Positions 1 through 10,895 of a stretch of DNA of 64,000 nt are shown here, piece by piece. A program made the translations under genes and the position numbers. The notes under the pieces were generated by a model, which had not been told where the DNA came from, did not search any database, and worked only from the letters and a program-made list of their open reading frames with translations. Location of the stretch: contig JASANZ010002198.1 of the NCBI GenBank assembly GCA_030849805.1, forward strand, positions 1-64,000. The letters run 5' to 3'. Positions within the stretch are counted from its first letter, which is position 1. Each line of letters starts with the position of its first letter. This stretch comes from Sergeia podlipaevii (Eukaryota > Euglenozoa > Kinetoplastea > Trypanosomatida > Trypanosomatidae).

Positions 1-25
1 CGTGCTACCCTTCTCATCCCTTTTG

Positions 26-26
<1 letters not shown>

Positions 27-77
<51 letters not shown>
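27..77. repeat. (AAT)n microsatellite
   Basis: About sixteen uninterrupted AAT units near the left edge of the window, in intergenic sequence. Confidence 0.9.
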
Positions 78-78
<1 letters not shown>

Positions 79-3019
79 CATTAATACTTGAATTTTCACG
101 TATGCAGTGTTTACGCTTATAAAATCGTCATCACAAATATATATAAAGAAAAAAGAAAAAGAAAAAGAAAAAAGAACAGCAACCATCACAACAGAAAAAA
201 AAAAAAAATTAAGCACATTCCTTGTAGTACATCCATCACTAATGTATATTGCAGAAAAAAAGGGCGTGCTTAGTCTCTATCTTTTTGTTTCATCTCCTCA
301 TTTTTTTTTTTCTTACTTGTGTTTTCATTCTCTTCTTCTTCTAAATAGACAGTTTTTTCTGTAGAAGAAAAAAAAAAACGTAAAATTGAAATAAATAAAT
401 AAATAAAGTAGCAAAAAGGAAGCAAACAAATAGAGCAAAAAATTTTTTTTTTGAAAGAAGAAGCGCGTTCGGGCAACTTAGCCGCACTAAAGTATATATA
501 TATATAAAATGAATGGTATCCCTTCTACGTGCGTACTAGCCCTATTTTTCTTCCTAAAAGCAAACATGAAGAAAAAGAACCGTCTGGCTTCCATCCTTTC
601 AGTGATGCAGAGAAGCAAGCTCGTTCCTCACATACAACACCAACGTGTAGTTATTCAAAAAAAAAAAAAACAAGAACACAAAAACAGTAAAGATCTTCTA
701 GCCAAAGTTTTGTGTGTCCCATATATACGCCCTCAATCACAAAAGTAAAAAGAAGACACAAAAAATAACAACAATAACAATAAGAGTCATAGTTTATGTA
801 TTCTGTATCTTGAAAATTTTTTTTTCCCCACCTGCTAAACATAGAACTGAAGAAAGAAAGAACAAAAGAAAATAGACACCTTGCACAGCAGAAAAAAACA
901 ACAAAAAAAAAAGAAGGGAAAGTTTTTTGTCCGATAATAAGTTCGGCAATACGGCAGATAACTATATAAAACAAAACAAAAGCAACAGCAACAGCAACAA
1001 CAAACAAACAAAAAGTAGTGCATGCTCTTCAATATAAGGTGGAGAGAGAAAAAAAAAATGTGTTTTCTTTTAAAGAATCACAGCATCGCTTCAGATATTT
1101 TTTTTTTTTACGTTTTCAATTTTCTTCTCTTCCCAATAAATATATAATGAGCGGAGAACAATAAAAGGCAAAAAAAAATAGACATTTTAATTGCCAGTAC
1201 ATATTTCTTCTCATTTTTTTCTCTTTTTTTCTGTTTGTTGTTGTCTTGTTTCAAAGGGTAAATTCGGAAGTAGAGCATTGGTGTCTACGTCGTCACAATA
1301 GATAAAATAAAAAGCAAACAAACAAACAAACAAAATGATGAAAAGAAAAAGCAGAGAGAAGGTCAATGCACACATAACTGTGGATGCGCCAGCGCAACCA
1401 AAAATACCATGTTGTGCTATGTGTTGAGCGTCTGTGTTTGTGTGCGCTGGTCGTTCACGCGGTCGGGCTATTATAAGCTAAACTAAAGAAGAAAAGGAGT
1501 TTATATATAGGACATCTGCGTTCATTCAGCGTATAAAAAAAAGTAGATATATACAAATTGCTTTCCCAGCATATGTAAATTTCCTGTGCTTCGCGTTGCG
1601 TTTCTATTCCCATCTCTTTCTTCATCTGTAGTTGTACTTGCCTCTGATTACTACAGTTGATTTTTTCCTTTCTTTTTCATTCTTTTTGAACTCAAATAAC
1701 ACATACCACACACGCAAGCACCCAAAAGTCGTGGGGAATCCTATTTTTTTCCAATGCGTCTGTTTCCTCCCCTTTTATTTATTGATGCATGTATGTATGT
1801 ATGTATGTGTTTCTTTGCTTGTTTGCTTTTGCTGTTCAATAACACAATACACCCTCCTGAACCCAAGACAATGAACTACCAAAAAAAAAGGTATAAATGT
1901 TAAATGTTATATATATACCATCACACGTGCGCCTCTTCTCTCACGTGCGCGCATACACACCCGCACACACTAAATCTTTCTTGCTTTCAATTACGCTTCT
2001 TCTTCTTCTTCTTCTACTTGAACAACTGTCACGCAGTAGAAAGAAGAAAAAAAAAAGGAAAAGAAATCATTGATCAGTAAAAGCAATACGCTCAGGTTCA
2101 TCTCCAAGAAAAAAGAAAAAAAAAGAAAAATAAACATACTTTGCGGAGAGAAGCTGGCAATAAAGATAATAATGATGTATTTTTTTTTTTTGGTTTTTTT
2201 TTTGTGTGTTTTGAAGCAGAGGGAGAGAGACTGAAAACAATAGCAATAATACGAATAGAGTCATCTATCCAACCTCCCCCAACCCCCCTTCTCGCTCCTA
2301 AACGCCGCTTACTACTTCATTTTATATAAATATATATTTGTGTGTTTCTGTCATTCTCTCTCTCTCTCTCTTTTTCAGCATTTGCTCCTCTTTCGTTTCT
2401 CCATTTCATAGAGATGATATCATTCATAATTCTACTTTATATATTTTTTTTCCACCCTTTCTTTTTGTGTTCACCTTCAGCGCGCGAAAAGAGATCGTGC
2501 CACGCCCGTTAACGTCCGTACACCTCCCCCTCCCCCTCCAACGAAAAGCAGGCACCTTTTCTGTGTAAGCGCACGCGCTTGAGATAAAATCAAAAAATAA
2601 TAAATTGATAAATAAAACGGTCCAAACATAAGTAGAAAAAAAAAAGCAGAATGAATATCACTGATTGGAGGAAAAGAAAAAGAACGCGAAGCCTCAAGAA
2701 AAAAAAAAAGCAATAACAAGCAGCAAACGCGCACACACATTTAAAGAAATGATAATAAATGGTACTATCATATATCACACGCAAAGGCTCTCTCTCTCTC
2801 TAGAATTTTTTTGTTTTTCATCCTCACTCTCTCACAATTCCAGAGACACAAGGCACAAAAAAATAAATAAAGGAGAGTGCACGCATACATATAAAGCATT
2901 TGAACCTTTCGTGAGAGTAAACTGTCTCTCTACCATTTCAGAAGAAGAAAAAAAAAAGAAAAAAAAGGCGGTTGGCCGCAGTGAAGTCTACTGGGTGTCA
3001 GAACAGCCCGAGATGACAT

Positions 3020-3048
3020 GTATATATATATATATATATATATATATG
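3020..3048. repeat. (TA)n microsatellite
   Basis: An uninterrupted TA run of about 14 units in the 3' flank of the phosphatase gene. Confidence 0.9.
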
Positions 3049-3250
3049 ATATAGAAGCAGGAAAACGCCCTGTCCTCCTACTTCCATACAAAGTGTAAGT
3101 TTGTAATGATGTAGACAACGTGTAAAGGCATAAAAGGGAAAATGCACTCCCTTCAGCCACACAGATATGCACACACACACACACACACGCAGAGAGAGAG
3201 AAAAAAAAAAAAGAACACTCTCGCTCACTCACATACTCGCACTAACACGC

Positions 3251-3272
3251 TCACACACACACACACACACAC
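3251..3272. repeat. (CA)n microsatellite
   Basis: An uninterrupted CA run; a second CA run lies about 75 bp to the left at 3171-3188. Confidence 0.85.
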
Positions 3273-3453
3273 GCGCAATGCACTGATTTCTCCAATAATT
3301 TCCATGTACATCATTTCAATTTGTTGTTGTTGCTGTTGCTGCTTTCCTTCTGCTCTATATATTTGCCTTTTTTCTCCCTCTCCCTCCCCTATTCTTTTTT
3401 TATTTATTTATTTTTAAAAAACATTTTTTTGTTGTTGTTTGGGTTTTACTCAT

Positions 3454-5976
3454 CTATTCCTGCCCTTGAAGTGGAACAGAAGGCGTCATTGTCCAGCTCG
3501 AATGTCGTGATAATGAAGCACCAGTAACCACAAAGGTTGAGTCCTGCGTCGCAACCGCATATGTCTCAGGAGACGATGCCACCTCCATGGATGGGCCGCC
3601 AGCAAAAACGGATGAACTTTCGCCACCGAGGTGCATGAAGCTCGCACCTTTGCCTACACCACTAGAAGCAATGCCAGTGCTTTCGCACTCCCCAATGCTC
3701 CCGGGAGACTCTGTTCCCACGCACCCACCACACCTGCTATCGTCAAGGGAGGGAAGCGGTATGCTTGAGTCCTCCCTGCAAAGTGCCGCACCAACCCGGC
3801 GAGAGAACGAGGAGACGCGATTGACGTTCTCTCCAATGCGTCCTTCTTCTTCTTCAAGATACGAACTCGCGCTTCTGCAGTGTTGCTGAAAGGACGGCAA
3901 TGCAGTGCCTAGTGGGTCACCACCAGACGGCCTGCTGTCCCAATGCGCACCACCACCATCCGCTCTGATCGCCGGCTTGCTAGCAGTACCCACACAGTCC
4001 GCCTCTCTCTGGTTCTTCTCACCATCGTCGTCCTCCGTGATAGCGAAGGCGCTCCTCATGACACGGCAACCTAACCGCGCACCGATGGGAGAGGCAGGCT
4101 CGATGCACTCATCTTCTTCTTCCTCGCTGCTGCTCACACAACTACTCTCATCATCGTCGCCATCGCGATGACCAGGCTGAACATGGGGGTCACTGCAGCT
4201 ATCGCCGCTGTCCTGGCGAAATTCCGCACTGGCGTCGAAGGCATCGATGGCATCACCAAAAGCGCTGATTACACCACGATTGTCCGTCAGAGAAGGTAGA
4301 GTTATGCCCGCCGGAGCGGTGGAAGCAAAACCGAAGCACTTGTTCCTTCCTCCTTCCCTCTTGTTAGTACCAAAAGAAGGCGTCATGAAAGCCGCACTCG
4401 GGACCCCTGCAGCTGCAGTGGTCTGGCACTGTAGCTTAGGCATAGTCGTAGGCGATTGGACGAATGATGAAGCAGTACACGACGCGGAGGTGTCACGCCA
4501 CTTCGGGGATGGCTTGTACTCGCTGAGCATTTCTTGAAAGGCAAGGTTGAGAGAGACACAGGGGCGGCGCTCTTGAACAAAGTGAAGCGCATCGCTATAT
4601 TCCATGCCACGCGTGGCCATCAAGTAGCCAATAACGATGGCAGCACTGCGGGAAATGCCGCGGCGGCAGTGCACCAGGACTCGGGCCCTCTGCATGCGTG
4701 CCTTCTCGATGAACTCGAAGGCTCTGTCTAAGTGCTCGCATACATTTTGGTAATGACAGTCCTTCATTGGAATGGACGCGCTGGTAATATTCGCGTTAGT
4801 GCCGATCATAGCGGACTCCTGCGAAGGGTCCAGCTCCTTGGCCACGTTGAGTACAAATGTAATGTCATTCTTCCTCAATAGTTCTGCGTCGGATGCGTCC
4901 TTCCACGTGCCTAGCCACAGCAAATCGGTAATTTCGCTTACTGGGTGGCATTCTGCTGCGTTGCAAACATCTTTCAGGAAGTCACAATGGTCCTGATGCG
5001 CCTCTATCGTTTCCATGTTGAAGGCCGGCGTTGTCATGGAAAGTAACTTGCGACGACACTTGGACAACCTTGTGTTGCTGTTCACGAGGCTTGCTATGCT
5101 TGCGCCTTCGTTCGCTCCTGTGAAAGGCGGAGACCAGTCACCGCCGCTGCTGATAGAGAGGGTGCTGAAGGTGCGCAGTGGCATCTGTCGTGCTTGAGTC
5201 TGACCGTCCTGCTGTTGCTGTGGATGCTGTGGTTGCGGCGGAGCGCATGTAGCATTAAATGAGCTCCCACTGGCTAAACTTACATTGGTGAACTCGCGAT
5301 CCTCCAATATCATCATTGGCGAAGCCTTCACAGAGGGCAAGACAAGCTGAGGGCGGTTGCCGGCGTTGAACGGGATTGGCGGTGGGGTCTGCGCATAGCG
5401 TTGAAACGCACTCACCGTGCCATCGCCTTCTCCTGTGACCATGAAGTGTTGTGAAGGTTGCTCCAACTTAGCGGAATTTCTATGCTTCTGCTGCTGCTTG
5501 CGGTCATGCTCTTCACGCACCGCGTCGGTGTCGGAGAACTTGGTGAGATCGCTATCACTTCTCCAGCGCCACTGTGTGTGAAGGGCAGTAGAGTCGTCGC
5601 CGGCATCAGTGCCGCCCGGCACTGTTGCGGATGTGGGGCAGGACTCCTCCACGCGCGAGTATGGTGCTCCCTCCGTACGCCCTCCCCAACATGCCGCGTA
5701 AGGAGCAATGCTCGAACCAACTGCTGTAGGTGTAGTGGGGCTGCTTTCTCGGCTTCGACGGCTCGGAGGCGTGGCCATAAAATACGGGCTCGCAGAGTCC
5801 TGAACACTAACCGTTGCAGTGCTTGTGTTGTTGTTGTTGTGCTGGATATTATTATTATTATTATGGCTGCTGCTGCTGATGCTATGCTCACTGGCTGTGA
5901 TCGTCGGGGATAGCGTGGGGCTCTGCGTAGCTCTTAAGGAGAGTGATGTGCCACAAAATGCGGACTTGGGTGGCAT
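3454..5976 (-). CDS. Dual-specificity protein phosphatase with long disordered flanks
   Basis: This 840-residue protein has a central dual-specificity phosphatase domain at about residues 350-490. The Cys-X5-Arg signature is HCRRGISR, with nucleophile Cys437 and Arg443, followed by S-A-A typical of the family. The Asp in IPMKDCHYQN, about 28 residues before the Cys, is the likely general acid. Such enzymes remove phosphate from Ser/Thr/Tyr residues of proteins, or from other substrates in atypical members. The N-terminal 340 residues are rich in Ser, Thr, Asn and Gln, and the C-terminal 350 are rich in Ser, Gly and acidic residues (a run of SSEEEEDE); no other domain is seen. The start is the first in-frame ATG at 5976. 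A frame open further upstream to 6102 begins with TTG and encodes a Leu run from a U-rich leader, so it was rejected. It is the leftmost gene of the unit. Substrate unknown. Confidence 0.88.
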   Translation of the reverse strand: MPPKSAFCGTSLSLRATQSPTLSPTITASEHSISSSSHNNNNNIQHNNNNTSTATVSVQDSASPYFMATPPSRRSRESSPTTPTAVGSSIAPYAACWGGRTEGAPYSRVEESCPTSATVPGGTDAGDDSTALHTQWRWRSDSDLTKFSDTDAVREEHDRKQQQKHRNSAKLEQPSQHFMVTGEGDGTVSAFQRYAQTPPPIPFNAGNRPQLVLPSVKASPMMILEDREFTNVSLASGSSFNATCAPPQPQHPQQQQDGQTQARQMPLRTFSTLSISSGGDWSPPFTGANEGASIASLVNSNTRLSKCRRKLLSMTTPAFNMETIEAHQDHCDFLKDVCNAAECHPVSEITDLLWLGTWKDASDAELLRKNDITFVLNVAKELDPSQESAMIGTNANITSASIPMKDCHYQNVCEHLDRAFEFIEKARMQRARVLVHCRRGISRSAAIVIGYLMATRGMEYSDALHFVQERRPCVSLNLAFQEMLSEYKPSPKWRDTSASCTASSFVQSPTTMPKLQCQTTAAAGVPSAAFMTPSFGTNKREGGRNKCFGFASTAPAGITLPSLTDNRGVISAFGDAIDAFDASAEFRQDSGDSCSDPHVQPGHRDGDDDESSCVSSSEEEEDECIEPASPIGARLGCRVMRSAFAITEDDDGEKNQREADCVGTASKPAIRADGGGAHWDSRPSGGDPLGTALPSFQQHCRSASSYLEEEEGRIGENVNRVSSFSRRVGAALCREDSSIPLPSLDDSRCGGCVGTESPGSIGECESTGIASSGVGKGASFMHLGGESSSVFAGGPSMEVASSPETYAVATQDSTFVVTGASLSRHSSWTMTPSVPLQGQE

Positions 5977-6835
5977 AAATGTAAATAACAATAATAACAA
6001 TAATAACAATGATAATAATAAGTACTGCCAAATCGACAAAGGGGGCACTGAATTGCAAGTGATCAAATAAAGGGGGAAAAAAAAGGAGAAACCACAACGC
6101 AAAAAGAAAAAAGAAAACAGAATTTGCTTGTCACCGGAAGCAACAACAACAAAAAGAGGTACTAAAAAAAAACAGGCAATAAAAAAAAAGACTCAAAAAC
6201 AAAGAAACTGAAGTGGTGAGGGGGAGGTACACTGATATGTAGTTATTCTCAAAAAAAAAAAAAAAAGAGAGAGGAACAAAAATACTCAGCTAAAAAAAAA
6301 AATGCTCTCTACTGTTTCCTATCACTGTATCCAACTTGGCAGTCTCTCCTTTTATTGTGTATTTTTGTATAGAAACAAAGTTATAAAGAAACAAAGATAC
6401 AATACACGCTCAAACAGTAAAAAAAAAGCTTTGTAGAAATTCTTTGGCTGCAAAACAACAACAACAAAAAAAAAGAAAATGAGAGATTGAAAACCCAAAA
6501 AAAAATATATATATATGAATAAATGAAAATGCGTTTCTTCTACGCAAATGTTTTCTCAGTAACTTTTGGATCAAACAAGGAAGAAAAAAAAAAAAAGCAG
6601 AAATCAGATACAAGAGTAATTATATATATAAAAAAAAAAGAGGAGGTGAAAGCAAAAATGAGGCGTTGAAAGACTCTCAAAAACAAAGGTTCTATTCTTT
6701 AAAAAAAAAAAAAAAACGTGATTATTTGCTAATAGTGCTGGCTAATATTATTCACTAAATAATAATATCAAGGGAGACGGCCTTATCAAAAGTGCTTCAC
6801 GTGCTTGCTACTCCTCTATTCCACTATCTCTTTCC

Positions 6836-6861
6836 TTCTTTCTTTCTTTCTTTCTTTCTTT
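6836..6861. repeat. (TTTC)n microsatellite
   Basis: About six tandem TTTC units, on the plus strand; in the transcript this would be a purine tract. Confidence 0.85.
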
Positions 6862-8582
6862 CGTTCTTCTTTCCTCTACCTCTTAACACGTTGGCACCCA
6901 AAAAAAGAAAAAAAGAAAAAGAAGAGAAAGCAATAAAAAAAAAGAAATAAAAAGACGGTCAAATGCTCCTCAAAACTGTCCAAACAAGAAAAAAGATAAA
7001 AGACAAAAATGAGATGAAGAAGAAAAGTTCGTCAAGCACGCAATCCTCCTAATACGTAACCACCCACTCTCTCGCTTGCCAATGTGTATGCGGGAAGTGG
7101 TTGTATATATATAATGGATGATATGCACAACCAGATAACACACACCAGCTTGTATATTGCGCGCACCACAATCCTTTCTTTTTCTTTTTTTAAGAAAAAA
7201 AAGGGGGAACGCTATGCAATAGTTCGTTACACTTGTATTTATTTCTTTCTTTTCTTTTCAGTTAAAAAAGCTTCAAAAGAAAAAAAAAGCACTCAAAGAG
7301 CAGCAGCCGAAAAAAAAAAAATTATAAAAGATATAAATAATGATACGCAAAAAAAAAAAACTGTAAATGCTTCCGCTCAAACTTCAAGTGACACTTCCAA
7401 CTTCCTATCTCCCTTAAAAAAATAATAATAATAATAATACTACACACAACAGTAGATAATTCAAGAAGGTATGTGTATTTTGAAAGGAGGAAGGAGGCTA
7501 GAAAGGGTTAGTAAGAACAAATAAAAGTGTATGATAGTGACGTTCACTTAGATACGTAGAAGCTGTAAAAACTGGCGTCACACACACACACACACGCACA
7601 CACCAACTCGTAAAGCGCTTCTTTTGTGCTCGGCGTAGGACAAAATGTAGAAAAGCAAAGAAAGGAAAAAAAAATGTTTCTCCTTTTGGTCCTTTTGTGG
7701 CAATAAATCAGTGTGTGAGTGTCTGTGTGTAAACGTAAAAAAAAAAAGATAGCGATGACAACGAATGACAATCCTTCAGGGAAGCTCTAGTTTTATATAT
7801 TCTGTTTTTCCTTAATGTCTCTCAATTTCTTTTTTATTTTCTTCGTTTCGGTACTACAACGAATGTTTGATGCAAAAACCTCGCTGCAGTGTATAAACCC
7901 TAAAGAAAATATAAACTAAAAAGGAAAAACAAAACAAACTAACCCAAGAGATACTCTTCGCCGTTTCAGCGCACTAGATTGCTTTTTGTTGTCTTTAACC
8001 TAATATATTTCTTCTTTGAAAAATAAAGAAAAGCAAAAGATGATGAAAGAAAGAAAAAACGTCTCAGCTTACTTACTAACCAGCACGCCTTTTCCTTTTT
8101 GCCTCTTTCAATTTCTTTTTTTCCCCTTTTTTTTCAAGATAAAACTCAAAGTATAACTCGCCAAGCAAGAGCCGAGAAAACACTCAGATATAGGTATAGA
8201 TATGCTACTTCTATTCCTTCCGTCCTGCGGTTTACTTTCTATTCCTTTTCTTTTTCCTCGTTCAGTTACTATATACTGCTAAATGTATAAATAAGCACCG
8301 ATTGTCGATCAATGAACTATTCAGCTGTTTATGCTATAGAGTTACCAGAAAGACAAAAAAAGAAAGCAACAAGAGAAAGAACTAGAGATGTAAAATACAA
8401 AAATCAAAAGCAAAGAAGGGGGAAGAACGCTCCTTGAGGGTGTGCCTGCAAGACTAATAAGAAAAGTTGCTAAGAGAAAAAACAAGAGAAACACACAGCG
8501 TGGGCAAACACACACACAAGTATTATTTAGCTTTTACCAATCACTAAACTTTCCTCAAAAGAAAAAAACACTGTATGTATGT

Positions 8583-8602
8583 ATATATATATATATATAT
8601 AT
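8583..8602. repeat. (TA)n microsatellite
   Basis: TA run followed after about 20 bp by a CT run (8624-8639). Confidence 0.85.
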
Positions 8603-9633
8603 GACTATATTCCTTTTTTTTTTCTCTCTCTCTCTCTCTTAGTGTTCAATAATATCTGCTTTGACACTCTCAACTGGATAATGTATCAAAAGATAAAGTG
8701 GCATGTGTGTGTGTGTGACACAAACATGATGCAGAATTAAAAAGAAGAAAACAAAAAAGAAATGAGAAGAAAAAAAAAAAGCAAATTTGCATTTGTACGA
8801 GAAGTACAGGACAAATACGGAAAGAGAGAAGCACCATAGTAACCAGCTTTTCCTTTCTATGCCATGAACCTTCCTTTCTACTCACCTTTTTATGTTTGTT
8901 ATTGTTTTGATTTGAGAGTTCTGCTACATGAGCTGCAGCAAGCAAAAAAAAAAAAAAGTGAGAAAACACACGCGCATACGTACAGAACACAGAACACACT
9001 AGAGCGAGTGCCACCCATCACGCTATATTGCATGAACATCCCACCTCATATGTGTCAATTCGTCACTCTCATTCTCACTCTTTCAAGAAAAAAAAGGGGA
9101 TGAAAAAAATATGATGCACATCATAATCTCTCTCCAGTGTCTTGAAGACGATAACAGTAGCACACAGAGATGACTCGCCACACGCTATTCCCCTTCTATT
9201 TTCTTTCCATATATTCCAAACTTTTTTTTCTCTCTTCCCTTTCGCCTGTCGAACAAGTTTACCATGTCGTGTGACATTGAGAAAAAAACAAGCACGAGGG
9301 GGGAGGAGAGAGAGAGAGGGAGAAATAGAGAAAGAAACAATCGCGTGCACGCACGCGTACCAAGTGATGATAATAGCGATATATAGATATATGTAACAGG
9401 TAGCTACTACTAAGCAAGCAAGAAGGTAGAACCTCAGTCAACAACTACATCATAGCAAGCCTCGCCATAACGCCAAAAAAGGGCACAAGCAACAACAACG
9501 AACACAACAATAACGAAAAGTACTTGAAAAAAAATTTCGATATGTATCGAAGTGTGGTGAGATGGATGCATCCTCTCATTGTGTTACATTCGCCCTCCAC
9601 TGACTCACCACCGCAGAGAAGAAAGTCAGGGTA

Positions 9634-10152
9634 TTATAGAGCAGCGTCATTCTTCGCTAAAAAAAAGGATTTCACAATTGGCTCCGCTGCGGCACCAACT
9701 TTGCGGAATATCTCGTGCTTCTCCGGTGGACATCGTTGCTGCAGTTCTGCCATAGGCATCCACTTTGCTTCCAAGAACTCCTGTTGCACGTGCAACACAG
9801 ATGGAGGCACTAGCACCACACGCTCGATCGCACTTGCCTTGGCAAAGAAAAGCAAGATACGCTGCTGCTGACCTACGAAACCAAAGCGTCGAAGGTTCGC
9901 GGTGGGCCGCAGTTCATAACGGAACTCCTTCGGGTCCCCGCTTGGTGGCATAATCTCCTGCACGAAGCGCACGTCATCGGCTGTGAGACCAATCTCTTCC
10001 TCTATCTCGCGCAGTGCCGCCGCGACAATGTCAATGTCGTCCTCCTCCACACCTCCCTGCACGCATTGATAATAGTCCTGTTTCATTCGTAAACATGCCA
10101 GATAATGTGCATTTTCATTGAAGATAAATGCACAAACGTTTTTGCGATACAT
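9634..10152 (-). CDS. Nudix hydrolase, RppH/Ap4A-hydrolase-like
   Basis: This 172-residue protein carries a Nudix box at residues 34-56, ending R48-E49-I-E-E52-E53-I-G-L, preceded by the Gln-Gly-Gly seen in dinucleoside polyphosphate and RNA 5'-pyrophosphate hydrolases. Glu52 and Glu53 are the metal-binding and catalytic pair. The first Glu of the consensus (G-x5-E) is Ile40 here, with an Asp just before it. Opening residues YRKNVCAFIFN match the first strand of the fold. Family members cleave nucleoside diphosphates linked to another moiety, such as Ap4A or 5'-triphosphate RNA ends. The start chosen is the ATG at 10152; the frame open to 10212 begins with TTG and would add a Leu run translated from GTT repeats. 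The neighbours give no clue to substrate. Class is clear, substrate is not. Confidence 0.85.
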   Translation of the reverse strand: MYRKNVCAFIFNENAHYLACLRMKQDYYQCVQGGVEEDDIDIVAAALREIEEEIGLTADDVRFVQEIMPPSGDPKEFRYELRPTANLRRFGFVGQQQRILLFFAKASAIERVVLVPPSVLHVQQEFLEAKWMPMAELQQRCPPEKHEIFRKVGAAAEPIVKSFFLAKNDAAL

Positions 10153-10895
10153 CGTATGCAGAAGAAACAATAACAACAACAACAACAACAAAATACCAAC
10201 TTCTTTTTTCAATCAAAAATAAATAAGACGCGGAAAGTAAAGTAATAGTGTGTATGCAATAAGTATTGATTGAGAACCTATAAAGGATTAGCCTATCAGT
10301 CTTCGTTTGTATAACTGTGCTTTCGTGTAAAATAATAATAATAATAATAATTGATGGGAAATCCAAGAAAAATCCCCTTCTCTGTACTGTACAGTAGTGC
10401 CTTCATAAAAAAAAAAAAAAAAGCAACAACAACACACACCAAAAAAAAAATTTAATAATAATAATGATAATAATAATAAGGTCGCACAGTAGAGTAGCAG
10501 ATACGAATGCATACAGAAGTCGAAAGACACGTTAATGACTACGAAAGATTTTTTTATTTAAAAAAGCAGCCACTAAATCGGTAGATTTACTGCAATACTC
10601 TCTGCAGAGTCACTGCCTTTTCCCCTACCATCCCCTCCCATCCTTTCTCCCCTCTGTATACACATATATATGATTTTTCACTGTGCGCATGCACACTCTT
10701 TAAATATACTTACAGCAATATATATTATCTGAAAATTATATGTCCACACACACACACAGACACACACACACACACCACTCAAGTACGGAGCCACACGCAC
10801 ATCTACACAGAGATAGCGGGGTAGTAGAAAAAAAAGAAGAAAAGAATAAAGGGCCACGCTTCACCTGCACTGTCTCTCTTCTCCAAACTCTCTAC
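10153..10895. other. Spacer between Nudix and methyltransferase genes
   Basis: A-rich spacer with ATA/ATT trinucleotide runs at about 10330-10350 and 10453-10480, an A14 tract near 10409-10422 that would give a U-rich tract in the transcript, and CA repeats at 10746-10774. No gene seen. Confidence 0.6.

Larger units (their letters stand above)
1..3453. other. Gene-free AT-rich region at left edge
   Basis: No reading frame with normal protein composition is visible on either strand. The translated frames are strings of Lys, Phe, Cys or Leu coming from homopolymers. The stretch holds an (AAT)n run at about 27-77, (ATGT)n near 1790-1808, (TA)n at 3020-3048 and (CA)n near 3171-3188 and 3251-3272, plus many A and T tracts. 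It includes the 3' UTR of the phosphatase gene that ends at 3454. A GC-richer patch with an inverted repeat lies at 1389-1450. Whether this is the end of the transcription unit or only a long spacer cannot be told from this window. Confidence 0.6.
5977..9633. other. Gene-free AT-rich spacer (3.7 kb)
   Basis: This is the longest gap in the window. It holds the 5' leader of the phosphatase gene and the 3' UTR of the Nudix gene. Contents are A tracts, (TTTC)n at 6836-6861, an AT-only inverted repeat at 6745-6768, (AAT)n at about 7422-7439, (CA)n near 7580, (TA)n at 8583-8602 and (CT)n at 8624-8639. No tRNA B-box or plausible protein was recognised on reading both strands. Confidence 0.6.

Noticed and set aside
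2665..3054. Plus-strand frame of 129 codons
   Set aside because: Starts with TTG; product dominated by Lys runs and (IY)n from a TA repeat.
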